The notes below the pieces were generated by a model. The model was given only the letters and a program-made list of their open reading frames with translations, had not been told where the DNA came from and searched no databases. Position numbers and translations under genes: made by a program. From assembly GCF_011602365.1 (NCBI RefSeq), contig NZ_JAAONZ010000012.1, positions 1 through 64,000 of the forward strand: a stretch of DNA of 64,000 bases. The letters are read 5' to 3'. The stretch comes from Pseudomaricurvus hydrocarbonicus (GTDB lineage Bacteria; Pseudomonadota; Gammaproteobacteria; Pseudomonadales; Cellvibrionaceae). Positions 1 to 8,252 of the stretch are shown piece after piece. Position 1 is the stretch's first letter. The number at the start of each line of letters is the position of its first letter.

Positions 1-568
1 CGGCAGCGGAGGTCGCCTTCTGATCGGGCAGTACCTCGGCATAACTCCAGCGACTGTAATCATCGACGCAAACGTGCACATATTCCCAGCCGGCGCGCTT
101 AGACTGTTGCGAGCGATTTCCGGTTACCCTATGGCCCGGCTGGTCAAAGCGAGCCACGCGCTTGATGTCCAGGTGGATTAAACCGCCCACTGCATCGTAC
201 TCATAGCGTACCACTGGCTCACGCTTATATAACAAATGCCCACAAACCCGACGGCTAATAACCGATACCGTAGAACGAGGCAGATTTAAGGTTTCTGCGA
301 CACGCCGCTGTTCCCAGCCCCCTAAAACTAAGGCCTTGACCGCATTCTCTTGCCAGCGCGGAGTCTGCCTGGGTGAGGTCTTGGGGCGGCTATTTCCCAT
401 TTTTAAGGCCGCCTCGCCACCCGCTTTGTAACGTCGAAGCCATCTGTAAATCAGCGAAGCCGATACCTGGTGACATTCAGACAATTGGGCGACGGAAATG
501 CCGCGTTCTAGGTGTCCTTTAACAATTACCGCTCGACTATGAGGGCAAGATTTAGCATTCTTGTGCAA
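1..568 (-). mobile_element. IS481-family transposase, 5' part (runs off the window)
   Basis: On the minus strand an open frame begins LHKNAKSCPHSRAVIVKGHL, continues through a winged/HTH segment (SVAQLSECHQVSASLIYRWL) and reaches the start of the DDE integrase core (LIHLDIKRVARFDQPGHRVT, then GWEYVHVCVDDYSRWSYAEV). This arrangement is typical of IS481-family transposases, whose first catalytic Asp lies in the LH(I/L)D motif. About 189 codons are visible; the C-terminal catalytic half lies left of base 1. The start is uncertain. No ATG is available, TTG at 568 is in frame, and a GTG at 578 that would give the usual VNNL...HKNA start is one base out of frame, so the gene may carry a one-base insertion at its start. 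Family assignment is firm; activity cannot be judged. Confidence 0.85.
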
Positions 569-644
569 GGTTGTTCACTCACTCTTGATGGAACTTGGAT
601 TCGACACCCAACAGCTTCCTATACAAGCGGTGTGTGAACAACCT
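568..644. repeat. Inverted repeat at probable right end of the IS481-type element
   Basis: AGGTTGTTCAC (568-578) is inverted as GTGAACAACCT (634-644). Between them, read on the minus strand from about 613, lies TGTTGGGTGTCGAATCC, which starts with TG as IS481 ends often do, so the element probably ends near 613. The left end is outside the window, so the terminal repeat and any target duplication cannot be confirmed. Confidence 0.4.
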
Positions 645-715
645 CTCTGAACTCTACAACTAGAACCTAGAACGTTAAATATAAGACCCTTTAAATCGTC
701 TCAGGATGTGTATCG

Positions 716-1603
716 ATGCTGAACGCTATTATTATGGATTACACCGAAATTCCCGAGGATGCCAGCTGGTTGCGGCAACAACCTTATCCGGTGATTGCCT
801 ATGGCAAGCAGGCCATCACAGCCAATGCGGATGTCATTGTGCCGGACCTGGCGGCGGCACAGAAACTGGAGAAGAACATACAGTCAGCGCCTGTTGCCGC
901 CATGACTTTGGTGCAGGTACTGCGCAGTACCGAATTGCTGCCGCCGGAACTGGGGCTGGATGTGGAGTCTCTGGCCTATTCAACCTTGCAGTCGGGCGAG
1001 GAGTTTGCGGCCTGGCTGAAAACGCGCGGTGATGAGATATTGTTGCCGGAACCAGAGGGACCCGCGCTGTTGCTCAGTCGCACAGGCGGCAAAGTCGACG
1101 CGGTGATGAACCGTCCGCAATTGCGCAATTCGGTGACGGTTGAAATGCGGGATGCCTGGGTGGAAGCGCTGGAATTGCTCGATGCGGATGACAGCATTAC
1201 GGAATTTACCCTGCGTGGGCTGGGTCCTTGTTTTAGCACTGGGGGTGAGCTGGCTGAATTTGGCACGGCTCCCGACCCTGCGACGGCTCACTGGGTGCGC
1301 TCAGTGCGAAGCCCGGCAAGGTTAATGGCAAAATTGAGTGCCAGGATCACTTGCCATGTTCACGGTGCCTGCATTGGTTCGGGCATCGAGCTGCCCGCCT
1401 TTGCGTCACAAGTTGTGGCCCACCATAAAACCTATTTTCAGTTGCCGGAATTAAAGCTGGGCCTCATTCCGGGGGCGGGCGGAACGGTCAGTATTGCCCG
1501 GCGCATTGGTCGGCAGAGAACCGCCTTGCTGGTGTTGAGTGGCCGACGTATTAATGCCAGGACGGCTTTGGAGTGGGGGTTGATTGATGCCCTTGAGGAC
1601 TGA
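716..1603 (+). CDS. Enoyl-CoA hydratase/isomerase (crotonase) family protein with N-terminal extension
   Basis: The C-terminal ~190 residues have the crotonase pattern: MNRPQLRNSVTVEMRDAWVEAL, then the oxyanion-hole/CoA region GPCFSTGGELAEFGT, a second glycine-rich segment CHVHGACIGSGIELPAFA and PELKLGLIPGAGGTVSIARRIGR with the following helix (ALEWGLIDALED). About 95 residues at the N terminus do not match the fold and may be a separate helical domain. Members act on acyl-CoA thioesters (hydration, isomerisation or hydrolysis); the substrate cannot be read. The ATG at 734 (MDYTEIPED) is an alternative start. The gene begins about 70-100 bp from the presumed IS end, so its promoter, or conceivably its original N terminus, may have been affected by the insertion. 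Confidence 0.75.
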   Translation: MLNAIIMDYTEIPEDASWLRQQPYPVIAYGKQAITANADVIVPDLAAAQKLEKNIQSAPVAAMTLVQVLRSTELLPPELGLDVESLAYSTLQSGEEFAAWLKTRGDEILLPEPEGPALLLSRTGGKVDAVMNRPQLRNSVTVEMRDAWVEALELLDADDSITEFTLRGLGPCFSTGGELAEFGTAPDPATAHWVRSVRSPARLMAKLSARITCHVHGACIGSGIELPAFASQVVAHHKTYFQLPELKLGLIPGAGGTVSIARRIGRQRTALLVLSGRRINARTALEWGLIDALED

Positions 1604-1727
1604 TGGCGAGACCGCTGAGTCATTGTGTGGGCTTTACCCGCCGCAGGCTATGGCAAAGTTTTGACTCTATTCAACAGTGGTGTACAATAGATGCTCATTC
1701 AGTGAGTGGTATAGGGAGCCTTGGGCA

Positions 1728-2291
1728 ATGTCCACCAAAGATTTAGAAAAAGCCTATCTAAGCATTATTGCCAAAGTTGATGAACCCGATCGCCCCGGCT
1801 TGTTGGATACCCCCAAGCGGGCGGCCAAGGCGTTTGAGTTTTTAACCAATGGATACCAGAAGACCCCCGAAGAAGTGGTAAACGGGGCGTTATTCCCTTC
1901 CGACAACAGTGAAATGGTGGTGGTTCGCGATGTTGAACTGTATTCCATGTGTGAACATCATTTGCTGCCTTTTATTGGTAAATGCCATGTCGCCTATCTG
2001 CCCTCAGGCAAGGTGATTGGCCTGTCCAAGATTGCCAGAATTGTGGATGTTTTTGCGCGTCGGCTGCAAATTCAGGAAAACCTGACCACCCAGATTGCCA
2101 ATGCCATTCAGGAATTGACTGACGCCGATGGCGTGGCGGTGATCATTGAGGCAAAACACCTTTGCATGATGATGCGAGGCGTTGAGAAGCAGAATTCGAT
2201 GATGCAAACCTCGGCGATGCTGGGGGCCTTTCGCAACAACATTGCCACGCGCAATGAATTCTTGTCGCTGTTGTCGGTACGGTCCAGTTAA
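1728..2291 (+). CDS. folE: GTP cyclohydrolase I
   Basis: FolE converts GTP to 7,8-dihydroneopterin triphosphate, the first step of tetrahydrofolate/pterin synthesis, in the cytosol. The 187-residue protein has the usual length and the zinc-site motifs: [11 protein letters not shown] (Cys and His ligands) and [14 protein letters not shown] (third ligand Cys), plus [27 protein letters not shown] around the active site. A frame open from 1677 exists, but the ATG at 1728 is preceded by GGGAG about 10 nt upstream and gives the normal N terminus ([10 protein letters not shown]), so I chose it. It stands alone with a 125-bp gap after the crotonase gene and is convergent with the following tus-like gene. 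Identification is very secure. Confidence 0.96.
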   Translation: MSTKDLEKAYLSIIAKVDEPDRPGLLDTPKRAAKAFEFLTNGYQKTPEEVVNGALFPSDNSEMVVVRDVELYSMCEHHLLPFIGKCHVAYLPSGKVIGLSKIARIVDVFARRLQIQENLTTQIANAIQELTDADGVAVIIEAKHLCMMMRGVEKQNSMMQTSAMLGAFRNNIATRNEFLSLLSVRSS

Positions 2292-2336
2292 TTACGTCTA
2301 TGCCTGTAAGGACCGATTCGATCCAGGAAAACACGT

Positions 2337-3215
2337 TTAGTCGTTGGGCTTGTACCAAAACCAGTTGGGTAACAGCTCTGACACCTGACGGTCGCTGATC
2401 ATGGACGGTCGGCCCGCCCCCGATCGTGTTTGCCGGCCCATAACTTCCGCAGGCAGGGACACGGAAGGGGGTTTTGAGGAGGGGATGTCTGGGAAAAAAA
2501 TGGGGTTTTTGGCATAGCAGACTCCTCGTGCAGAGCCCCCGTCGGCATCCAGATAACGGTACTGGCATTTAAGGTGAGTAATGGGTTTGCTGGGTCGATA
2601 GGCGACCGGGGTGTCCAGGGGCACGGAGGCCAGGTTATGGCGGACCCGTTCAATGTCGGGGATGCGATACTCGGGTAATTTATCCGCCAGCTTTTCCAGC
2701 GCGACCAGGGCATCTCCCAGTTTTTTTCGGCGGCTGTTGGCGGTGGTGTTGTAATGCCAGCTCAGGCGGGTAGGTGGGCCGGAGAGCCAGATATTGGCGC
2801 GCTCCGCCATTTGCAGGTTGAGCAGAGGTTCTTTGGCTCTTTTCAGGACAGCGCGGTTTAATTGAGCCGCAGCATAAGCATTTGACTGTTTTCTGGCCAG
2901 GGCTTCATGCCATTGCTGGAGCGCCTTTTTGGCACGGTTGACGGATTCCAGCAGGGGGAGCACTTCCATCGGTATGGCCAGAAACATAAACCGTGGACGT
3001 GGGTCTTTGCCGATATCTTCCAGGCCTCGATAACGCATCTCACCAATATGCTGACTGATTGCTTGTCTGGCCTGATCTCCGGTTAATGCCGTATCGTTGC
3101 CCTCCTGGTAAAAAACATCGCCTGTGGTGTGTTCTACGGAGGTCCTGAGCTGGTCGGTAAGAGGCAACAGTTGATTGAGTAATTGAAGACATTCTGCAGA
3201 GAGGTGATCGATCAT
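2337..3215 (-). CDS. tus: Tus-like DNA replication terminus site-binding protein
   Basis: 292 residues, close to E. coli Tus (309). I do not see a simple catalytic motif, but two stretches line up with remembered E. coli Tus. RANIWLSGPPTRLSWHYNTT, followed by RRKKLGDALVALEKL, parallels the segment [20 protein letters not shown]...LAQLEKS. RVRHNLASVPLDTPVAYRPS, then CQYRYLDADGGSARGVCYAKNPIFF, parallels the C-terminal DNA-binding strands ending [20 protein letters not shown]. Tus binds Ter sites and blocks replication forks from one side. The E. coli locking-pocket residue His144 has no obvious counterpart in my alignment. No Enterobacteria-type Ter sequence was noticed nearby. The gene is divergent from the AraC gene, with a 12-bp inverted repeat in its promoter region. 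The call rests on alignment by eye. Confidence 0.68.
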   Translation of the reverse strand: MIDHLSAECLQLLNQLLPLTDQLRTSVEHTTGDVFYQEGNDTALTGDQARQAISQHIGEMRYRGLEDIGKDPRPRFMFLAIPMEVLPLLESVNRAKKALQQWHEALARKQSNAYAAAQLNRAVLKRAKEPLLNLQMAERANIWLSGPPTRLSWHYNTTANSRRKKLGDALVALEKLADKLPEYRIPDIERVRHNLASVPLDTPVAYRPSKPITHLKCQYRYLDADGGSARGVCYAKNPIFFPDIPSSKPPSVSLPAEVMGRQTRSGAGRPSMISDRQVSELLPNWFWYKPND

Positions 3216-3228
3216 GGCGGCAGCTTTG

Positions 3229-3317
3229 GATTAACGGGTCTATTTGGAATTTACTATGCCTTTCTGCTTGGAGCAATCAGATTGATAGAATATTTAAAAA
3301 TACTTGACCCGTTAATC
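3229..3317. promoter_or_regulatory. Widely spaced 12-bp inverted repeat in the tus-like/araC divergent promoter
   Basis: GATTAACGGGTC (3229-3240) is perfectly inverted as GACCCGTTAATC (3306-3317), with 65 bp between the arms. The left arm lies 14 bp upstream of the tus-like start, over its likely core promoter; the right arm is about 155 bp upstream of the AraC gene. This could be a pair of operator sites, for autoregulation by the Tus-like protein or for the AraC regulator. The function is inferred from position only. Confidence 0.5.
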
Positions 3318-3473
3318 GTCGATCTTTACACAATATTTGTCTGGGAATGAAGTCAAAATGTGCGCACAGGGCTTGTCTTAATCAACACTGTTGTTTATAT
3401 TTGATAGCAGAGAGATAAAAAGCCAAGAGTTGCTTGGACACATTTAATAAGAACGTATTGTGGGAGTGTAGAA

Positions 3474-4493
3474 GTGCAAAGCACAGCAGTCACATTAGAT
3501 ACAGAAAATGTAAAGCAGAAGCATGCTATCCAAAGCCAGGATATTGAAACCAGTTTTCTTGGGGAGTGCTCTATTGCCGATGGCACAAGAGGTGATGTCA
3601 CAGTTGATGCTAAGGCTATCGGCCCTTGTTCAATAATACGCGTCAAATCCAAAAAGCTACTGTCTTTTAATCGATCCTGGCACCATATCCGCAATGATGC
3701 AACCGATGTGGTGGTTTTATGGTTCATCAAGAGGGGCAGTTTGCGGATTTATCATGGCGGTAAAGTCAGCACGCCCAGGGCTGGGGAATTTGCCATCACG
3801 AAATCCATGACCCCATACTCAATTGAGCGACGGGTGGATAGTCAATCGGTCCATGAAGCATTGAATGTGATGATCCCATCGCATATTTTCAGACAATTTA
3901 TACCCGCAGATGTGTCAACAGGTTTTACGGCTTCGACCGACAGCAGGGCGTTCTCAATTATCGAAAATATACTTTCCGGCCTTTTTGCGGACAGTGACGG
4001 GTTTTCAGAGAAGACAGAGAGTCTGTTGTTGGAAAGCGCCTTGTCGGCGTTGTCTGATACCATTCAGGAACAAAAAGGGTTGTCACCGGAAAAAGAAAGT
4101 GTGTCAGAAAAAAGAATCAAGACCGCGTTGCACTTCATCGATTTACACCTGTCTGATCCAAAATTAAGCAATGTGCGTGTCGCAGAAGCGTGTGGGATTT
4201 CTCCCCGGTATTTGTCCTTTCTATTAAACAAGCAAGGTTTATCGTTCGCGGATTATGTGAAAGCGAAAAGGCTGGAAGTGGCCAGTAAGTGGCTGGCGAC
4301 CAGTCACCCCAATGAAATCACGATTGCTGAAATTGCGTTCCGGGTAGGGTTTAAAAGTCCCGCACATTTTAGTCGTATCTTTAAGCAAACCTTTGAAAAA
4401 GGGCCGCGTGAATTTCGATCAGAATCGCAGGCAATTAAACTGTATTCATCCAGCAAAGAGTATGCGGCGTCTTCCCCAGCAATGGGTGTGTAA
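3474..4493 (+). CDS. AraC-family transcriptional regulator
   Basis: 339 residues. The N-terminal ~190 residues form an AraC/FeaR-type sensing domain (SFNRSWHHIRNDATDVVVLW, FIKRGSLRIYHGGKVSTPRAGEF). The C-terminal ~105 residues hold two helix-turn-helix units: VAEACGISPRYLSFLLNKQG and ITIAEIAFRVGFKSPAHFSR, the second ending in the family signature FSRIFKQTFEKGPREFR. The start is GTG, preceded by GGGAG at suitable distance. It converges on the TonB receptor gene, with a shared terminator between them, so it may regulate that receptor or the downstream hydrolase. Its inducer is unknown; FeaR-like regulators often respond to aromatic acids or amines. Confidence 0.9.
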   Translation: MQSTAVTLDTENVKQKHAIQSQDIETSFLGECSIADGTRGDVTVDAKAIGPCSIIRVKSKKLLSFNRSWHHIRNDATDVVVLWFIKRGSLRIYHGGKVSTPRAGEFAITKSMTPYSIERRVDSQSVHEALNVMIPSHIFRQFIPADVSTGFTASTDSRAFSIIENILSGLFADSDGFSEKTESLLLESALSALSDTIQEQKGLSPEKESVSEKRIKTALHFIDLHLSDPKLSNVRVAEACGISPRYLSFLLNKQGLSFADYVKAKRLEVASKWLATSHPNEITIAEIAFRVGFKSPAHFSRIFKQTFEKGPREFRSESQAIKLYSSSKEYAASSPAMGV

Positions 4494-4569
4494 AAAAAAT
4501 TAAGACTGCTGTCAGGATAAATACATAACAGCAGTTAAGGTATGACATCAGATAAGTACCAAACAAAAA

Positions 4570-4598
4570 AACCGGTCATCAGCATGACCGGTTTTTTT
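4570..4598. terminator. Bidirectional intrinsic terminator between araC and TonB receptor genes
   Basis: Perfect 10-bp stem AACCGGTCAT (4570-4579) / ATGACCGGTT (4584-4593) with loop CAGC. It is flanked by A-runs on the left and T-runs on the right, so it can end transcription from both convergent genes. Confidence 0.9.
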
Positions 4599-4616
4599 GA
4601 GTGGATGTTTTGTTAG

Positions 4617-7064
4617 TTAAAAATGGTAACGCACGTTGAGCCCAAACTCGCGGGGCGCAGTCATGCTGATTCGGCGGTATGACGAAACCCCGGTCCCACC
4701 GACTGTGGCAAACGTCGAAAAGTCGACAATTGACTGGTAGCCAATGGTGGTGGGGGTGGCTTCTCTGAGCAGTACGCGTTCAGTGTCAGCGATGTTCTTG
4801 CCGTACAGCATTACTTCCCATTTGCCTTCCGGATCGCGTAAGCCGGTGTAGAAATTGATGGTGCTGTAGTTGCCGACGTCATCCAGCGGGTTTGATGGAT
4901 CATTTCTCGAATCGCCGTACATGGTCACCAGGCCGCGAACATAAGCTTCGACATCGCCGATGGCAAAGCTGTATTCCGACTGCAAAGTACCCGTAAACAG
5001 CGGTGCGTAATTAGCCCGGTAATTGGTTTGGCAGGCCGCCAGGTTGTCACCGCCGGTGGCGGTCCTGATGTCGGCAATGCTGGGGATGCTACCTCCGGTG
5101 TCCGGTGTACCATCGGCGGGGTCATAGTCATTGCAGGGGATAGTGCCATCGTCAATTTTACCCTCTGACCAGCTTAATAGTGCATTGACGTTCCAATGGG
5201 ACGTGATCTGATAGGTGGTTTCCAGTTCAACGCCTTGCACTTCCACCGGTACGGCCGCAACAAAATTGAATTGGTCCACGTTCTCAGCCATGGTGCGGCC
5301 ATCGGTGGTCACGTAATAGACCCCATCCCCACCGGCCCGATAGGGGTAGTTATCAAACTCCTGGTAATAAGCGGTGGCATTGACGCGCAGACGGTTGTCC
5401 AGCCAGGACGATTTAATGCCAAATTCAATAGAATCGGAGGTCTCCGGCTCCAGCTCTAGAAAACTTCTCTCGCGTGCGGACGGTGCCACATTGAAGTCAC
5501 CGACGGTATTGATACCAGGCCGCCAGGAACTGCCGTAGCTGACGTAGCCCATGATATCTTCACTGAAATTATGTTTGAGCGATATGGCATAGATCGTATC
5601 ATCCCAATCGCTGTCCACATCCGATATCGTGTTGCCGCTCACGACAACTGAAGAGGTATTTTCAAATTCGATATAGCGTGCGCCAGCTGAGAGTTCGGTG
5701 GCTTCACCCAGCTGGAAAGTCAGGTTACCAAAGATGGACTTTTCGGTAGACTCCCCGTCTGAGACGATGTCCGTATCAGCAATAGTGGCAAAAGTCGCCG
5801 GGTTGGCAAAAAATGCAAAGACAGGCGTTTGGTTGATGAGATCAGTAATCGATTCATTCTCTTGGTAGAACGCGCCTACGATGTAGTCCATGGTGCCAAA
5901 CAGAGACTCGGTGGAAGACAGACGAATTTCGTGACTGCTGCCTTTGGTGTTGGTCTCAATCTCTTGACCCAGTGTGTCCAGATCATCCGGGTAGCTGCTG
6001 TCGAAAAAATTACCGGTATCATCGGGCTGTTTGCGGTTGATTTTCTGATCCGTCCAGGAGCCGGCATAATTGAACTGTTGATTGGCGAATTCCCACTGAA
6101 ATTCAAGCCCCGCCCGTTCCAGCTCCTGACGGGAGAATTCGGCAATGTCCGTTACCGCTTTGCGATCACTGGAGTCCAGTGGCGTAGGACTGGCCGGCAG
6201 GGCGGGGTTTTCAAGGTTGGCAGATTCCATCTGCAATAAGGTTGTGCGTTCCGGTACGATTTTCTGGTACATGGCATTGATCGAGATTGAATCTGTGGGC
6301 TCGAAACGCAGTGACCCGCGCCAGCCATCACCCTGGTTTTCGGAAGAGTCATTGCTGTTGATGCTTTCCAGGTCGGCACCGTCGTTTTTCTCGTAAAAAC
6401 CGGCAAAGCGTATGGCCAGCATGTCTTTAATAATAGGGATGTTGACCGCTCCGCGTGCATTTTGACCATCGATGTCAGTAGCGGTTAAATCAATGTAACC
6501 ACCAAATTCATTCAGGTCAGGCCGCTGAGCCGTGATGGTGATGGAGCCGGAAGGGGAAGCTCGTCCGCGCAACGTTCCCTGTGGGCCTCGCAAAACTTCA
6601 ATCTGGCCCACATCAAATAGCGCCTGCATGGCCGATAGCGAAACTATCGGTGCATCGTTTAAATAAAACTCCACCGTCGGATTAAAACCACTGGCAAACG
6701 TATCAAAACGTACCCCGCGCACGGATGCGTTAGGGGCAATGGAGTCTTCCTGCAGGGTCAATCCCGCGACGACGGAAGAGAGATCTTCAAATTTTCGTAT
6801 ATTTAATTCATCCAGGGCTTCAGCGGTGACCACGTTGACGGTTAATGGGACATCCTGAATGCTCTCATCGCGACGCCGGGCCGTTACCACAATTTCTTCC
6901 AGTACCAGCGACTCTTCTTGCGAAGTGGATGACTGGGCGTTGACATCGATAGCACCTAATAACACAGCGGGTGTGATGGCGACCACGCCAACCCAGTTTA
7001 AGCGAGCCTTATTTGCCAGAGCGATAGCCTGGCTGATGAAGGTTTTTTGTGTCTTATACTGCAT
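4617..7064 (-). CDS. TonB-dependent outer-membrane receptor
   Basis: 815 residues. An N-terminal signal segment ends near VNAQ (~residue 44). A TonB box EEIVVTA (56-62) is followed by a plug domain (RRRDESIQDVPLTVNVVTAE, GVRFDTFASGFNPTVEFYLN, QIEVLRGPQGTLRGRASPSG) and then a long beta-barrel with the terminal aromatic residue (VRYHF). Such receptors import large or scarce ligands across the outer membrane using TonB/ExbBD energy. The FxxxD-type plug with SIQDVPLTV resembles the sugar/aromatic-uptake receptors common in Cellvibrionales and sphingomonads rather than siderophore receptors; this is an inference. It has no inner-membrane transporter neighbour. The closest genes are the convergent AraC regulator and, 1.2 kb away and divergent, a secreted hydrolase-like gene. 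Confidence 0.93.
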   Translation of the reverse strand: MQYKTQKTFISQAIALANKARLNWVGVVAITPAVLLGAIDVNAQSSTSQEESLVLEEIVVTARRRDESIQDVPLTVNVVTAEALDELNIRKFEDLSSVVAGLTLQEDSIAPNASVRGVRFDTFASGFNPTVEFYLNDAPIVSLSAMQALFDVGQIEVLRGPQGTLRGRASPSGSITITAQRPDLNEFGGYIDLTATDIDGQNARGAVNIPIIKDMLAIRFAGFYEKNDGADLESINSNDSSENQGDGWRGSLRFEPTDSISINAMYQKIVPERTTLLQMESANLENPALPASPTPLDSSDRKAVTDIAEFSRQELERAGLEFQWEFANQQFNYAGSWTDQKINRKQPDDTGNFFDSSYPDDLDTLGQEIETNTKGSSHEIRLSSTESLFGTMDYIVGAFYQENESITDLINQTPVFAFFANPATFATIADTDIVSDGESTEKSIFGNLTFQLGEATELSAGARYIEFENTSSVVVSGNTISDVDSDWDDTIYAISLKHNFSEDIMGYVSYGSSWRPGINTVGDFNVAPSARERSFLELEPETSDSIEFGIKSSWLDNRLRVNATAYYQEFDNYPYRAGGDGVYYVTTDGRTMAENVDQFNFVAAVPVEVQGVELETTYQITSHWNVNALLSWSEGKIDDGTIPCNDYDPADGTPDTGGSIPSIADIRTATGGDNLAACQTNYRANYAPLFTGTLQSEYSFAIGDVEAYVRGLVTMYGDSRNDPSNPLDDVGNYSTINFYTGLRDPEGKWEVMLYGKNIADTERVLLREATPTTIGYQSIVDFSTFATVGGTGVSSYRRISMTAPREFGLNVRYHF

Positions 7065-8252
7065 CTGCTAATCCTCATTATAATATTTATTTTTGGTTAG
7101 AATGCATGGCTCAATGCCACGGTTGAACGGCTGGTAAGGCCTCCTTAGTATTAAGAAATGTTATTTATCGAGTTCAGTTTAGACAGAATACGGGAACTCA
7201 ACAAGACATAACCACAGATTTTACTTGCCATTTTTGCTCAACAATGCTGTTTAATTTTATGTGTGCAATAAGTCGGTCCAGATGCCTTTTTTAAGAGCTT
7301 GCTCGATACCTTGGGGAATCCTTTAATGTCGTCAGGCCACGGCAATATCCCCTGATTTAATAGGTTAATGGGTATGTAAGTGCATGCTATTCGAAGGCGG
7401 TGGTCTTTCTGCTCCTGGCTCAGTGGGCGAGGCCACGTTGAAGGCGGGAGGTGGCAGTCATTGATGACTCTTAAAGTACACCGTGGCTACGCAGACATGG
7501 CTAGTCCGGGTCAGGGGCTGGCAGACACTAAGCCGAGTTCTTCCATAATCTGGGGCAACACACCAACTGCGGGAGCTTAACAGACCTCGCCCCATGCCAG
7601 CCCCATGATGTTCACGCCAGATTTTTTATGACGTATTGAACCGGTTGCCCCAGAAGAGTAATCCGCTTTTGTGGATTCAGCCCTATGGACTGGATATTTT
7701 CAACGGGTGAGGCAGTGCCGGTATCCTTTAACCCGCTCCACCCAGGATTCCGAATGAATGGGTGCGCAGCAAGTGAATTGAGTTCAGTCAACAACGACTT
7801 GGAATGCAGGTAAATTGCCTGATTCAATCCGCGTTGTTCGGGCAAGGCCTGTGGGCATTTTGAACGCAGGTGTTGCAGTTCAATTTGTTGGGGAGGACCA
7901 AAGTTGCTGTGATGTATCCGGCCTTCCATGACAGAGTTCATGCTCTACCATAAAGTTGCTCAAGTACATGCGAAGGCTAGGCGCAATTTCTCCCAATCCA
8001 CATAGCTTCTATATACCGCTCGAGCGTCTATGCTAATAAGACGCTCATCGTTTAGGTGTGACTTTCCTGTTGGGGCTTCAGCGGTTCCGATATTTCCTAA
8101 GCGAACATAATTCCCATCGTCAGAGGTGAATTAATGTCGATATCAGGCCATCGCCGTAAATGTTTGTTAAAGGGTTTGAAACAACACATTTGTTCAAGCA
8201 ATGTAGTTGGTTTACATTGCGCACGGAATAATAACAAAATGAGAAAGCCATC
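7065..8252. other. 1.2-kb stretch without a recognised gene
   Basis: This interval separates the divergent receptor and hydrolase genes. The left ~250 bp are AT-rich and would carry the receptor promoter. A 109-codon minus-strand frame (7612-7941, MNSVMEGRIHHSNFGPPQQI...) and a 66-codon plus-strand frame (7380-7580) are open, but I recognise neither and see no strong ribosome binding site. The middle is GC-richer than the flanks and looks like decayed coding DNA. A 13-bp string TTGGGGCTTCAGC near 8071 recurs inside the signal-peptide codons of the next gene (near 8322), which may be chance. Confidence 0.4.
8198..8220. promoter_or_regulatory. Operator-like inverted repeat upstream of secreted hydrolase gene
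   Basis: GCAATGTA (8198-8205) is perfectly inverted as TACATTGC (8213-8220), 7 bp apart, ending 32 bp before the hydrolase ATG. Size and position suit a dimeric regulator site; which protein binds is unknown. Confidence 0.45.

Noticed and set aside
706-1032. Short frame starting just before the crotonase gene
   Set aside because: It overlaps the crotonase frame, and has the low-complexity Gly/Cys/Ala make-up of an out-of-frame reading; no family match.
2143-2568. 141-codon minus-strand frame across the folE/tus junction
   Set aside because: Antisense to folE and out of frame with the tus-like gene; no ribosome site or recognisable domain.
7612-7941. 109-codon minus-strand frame as a real gene
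   Set aside because: No recognised domain, no clear ribosome site; kept only as part of the unexplained gap.
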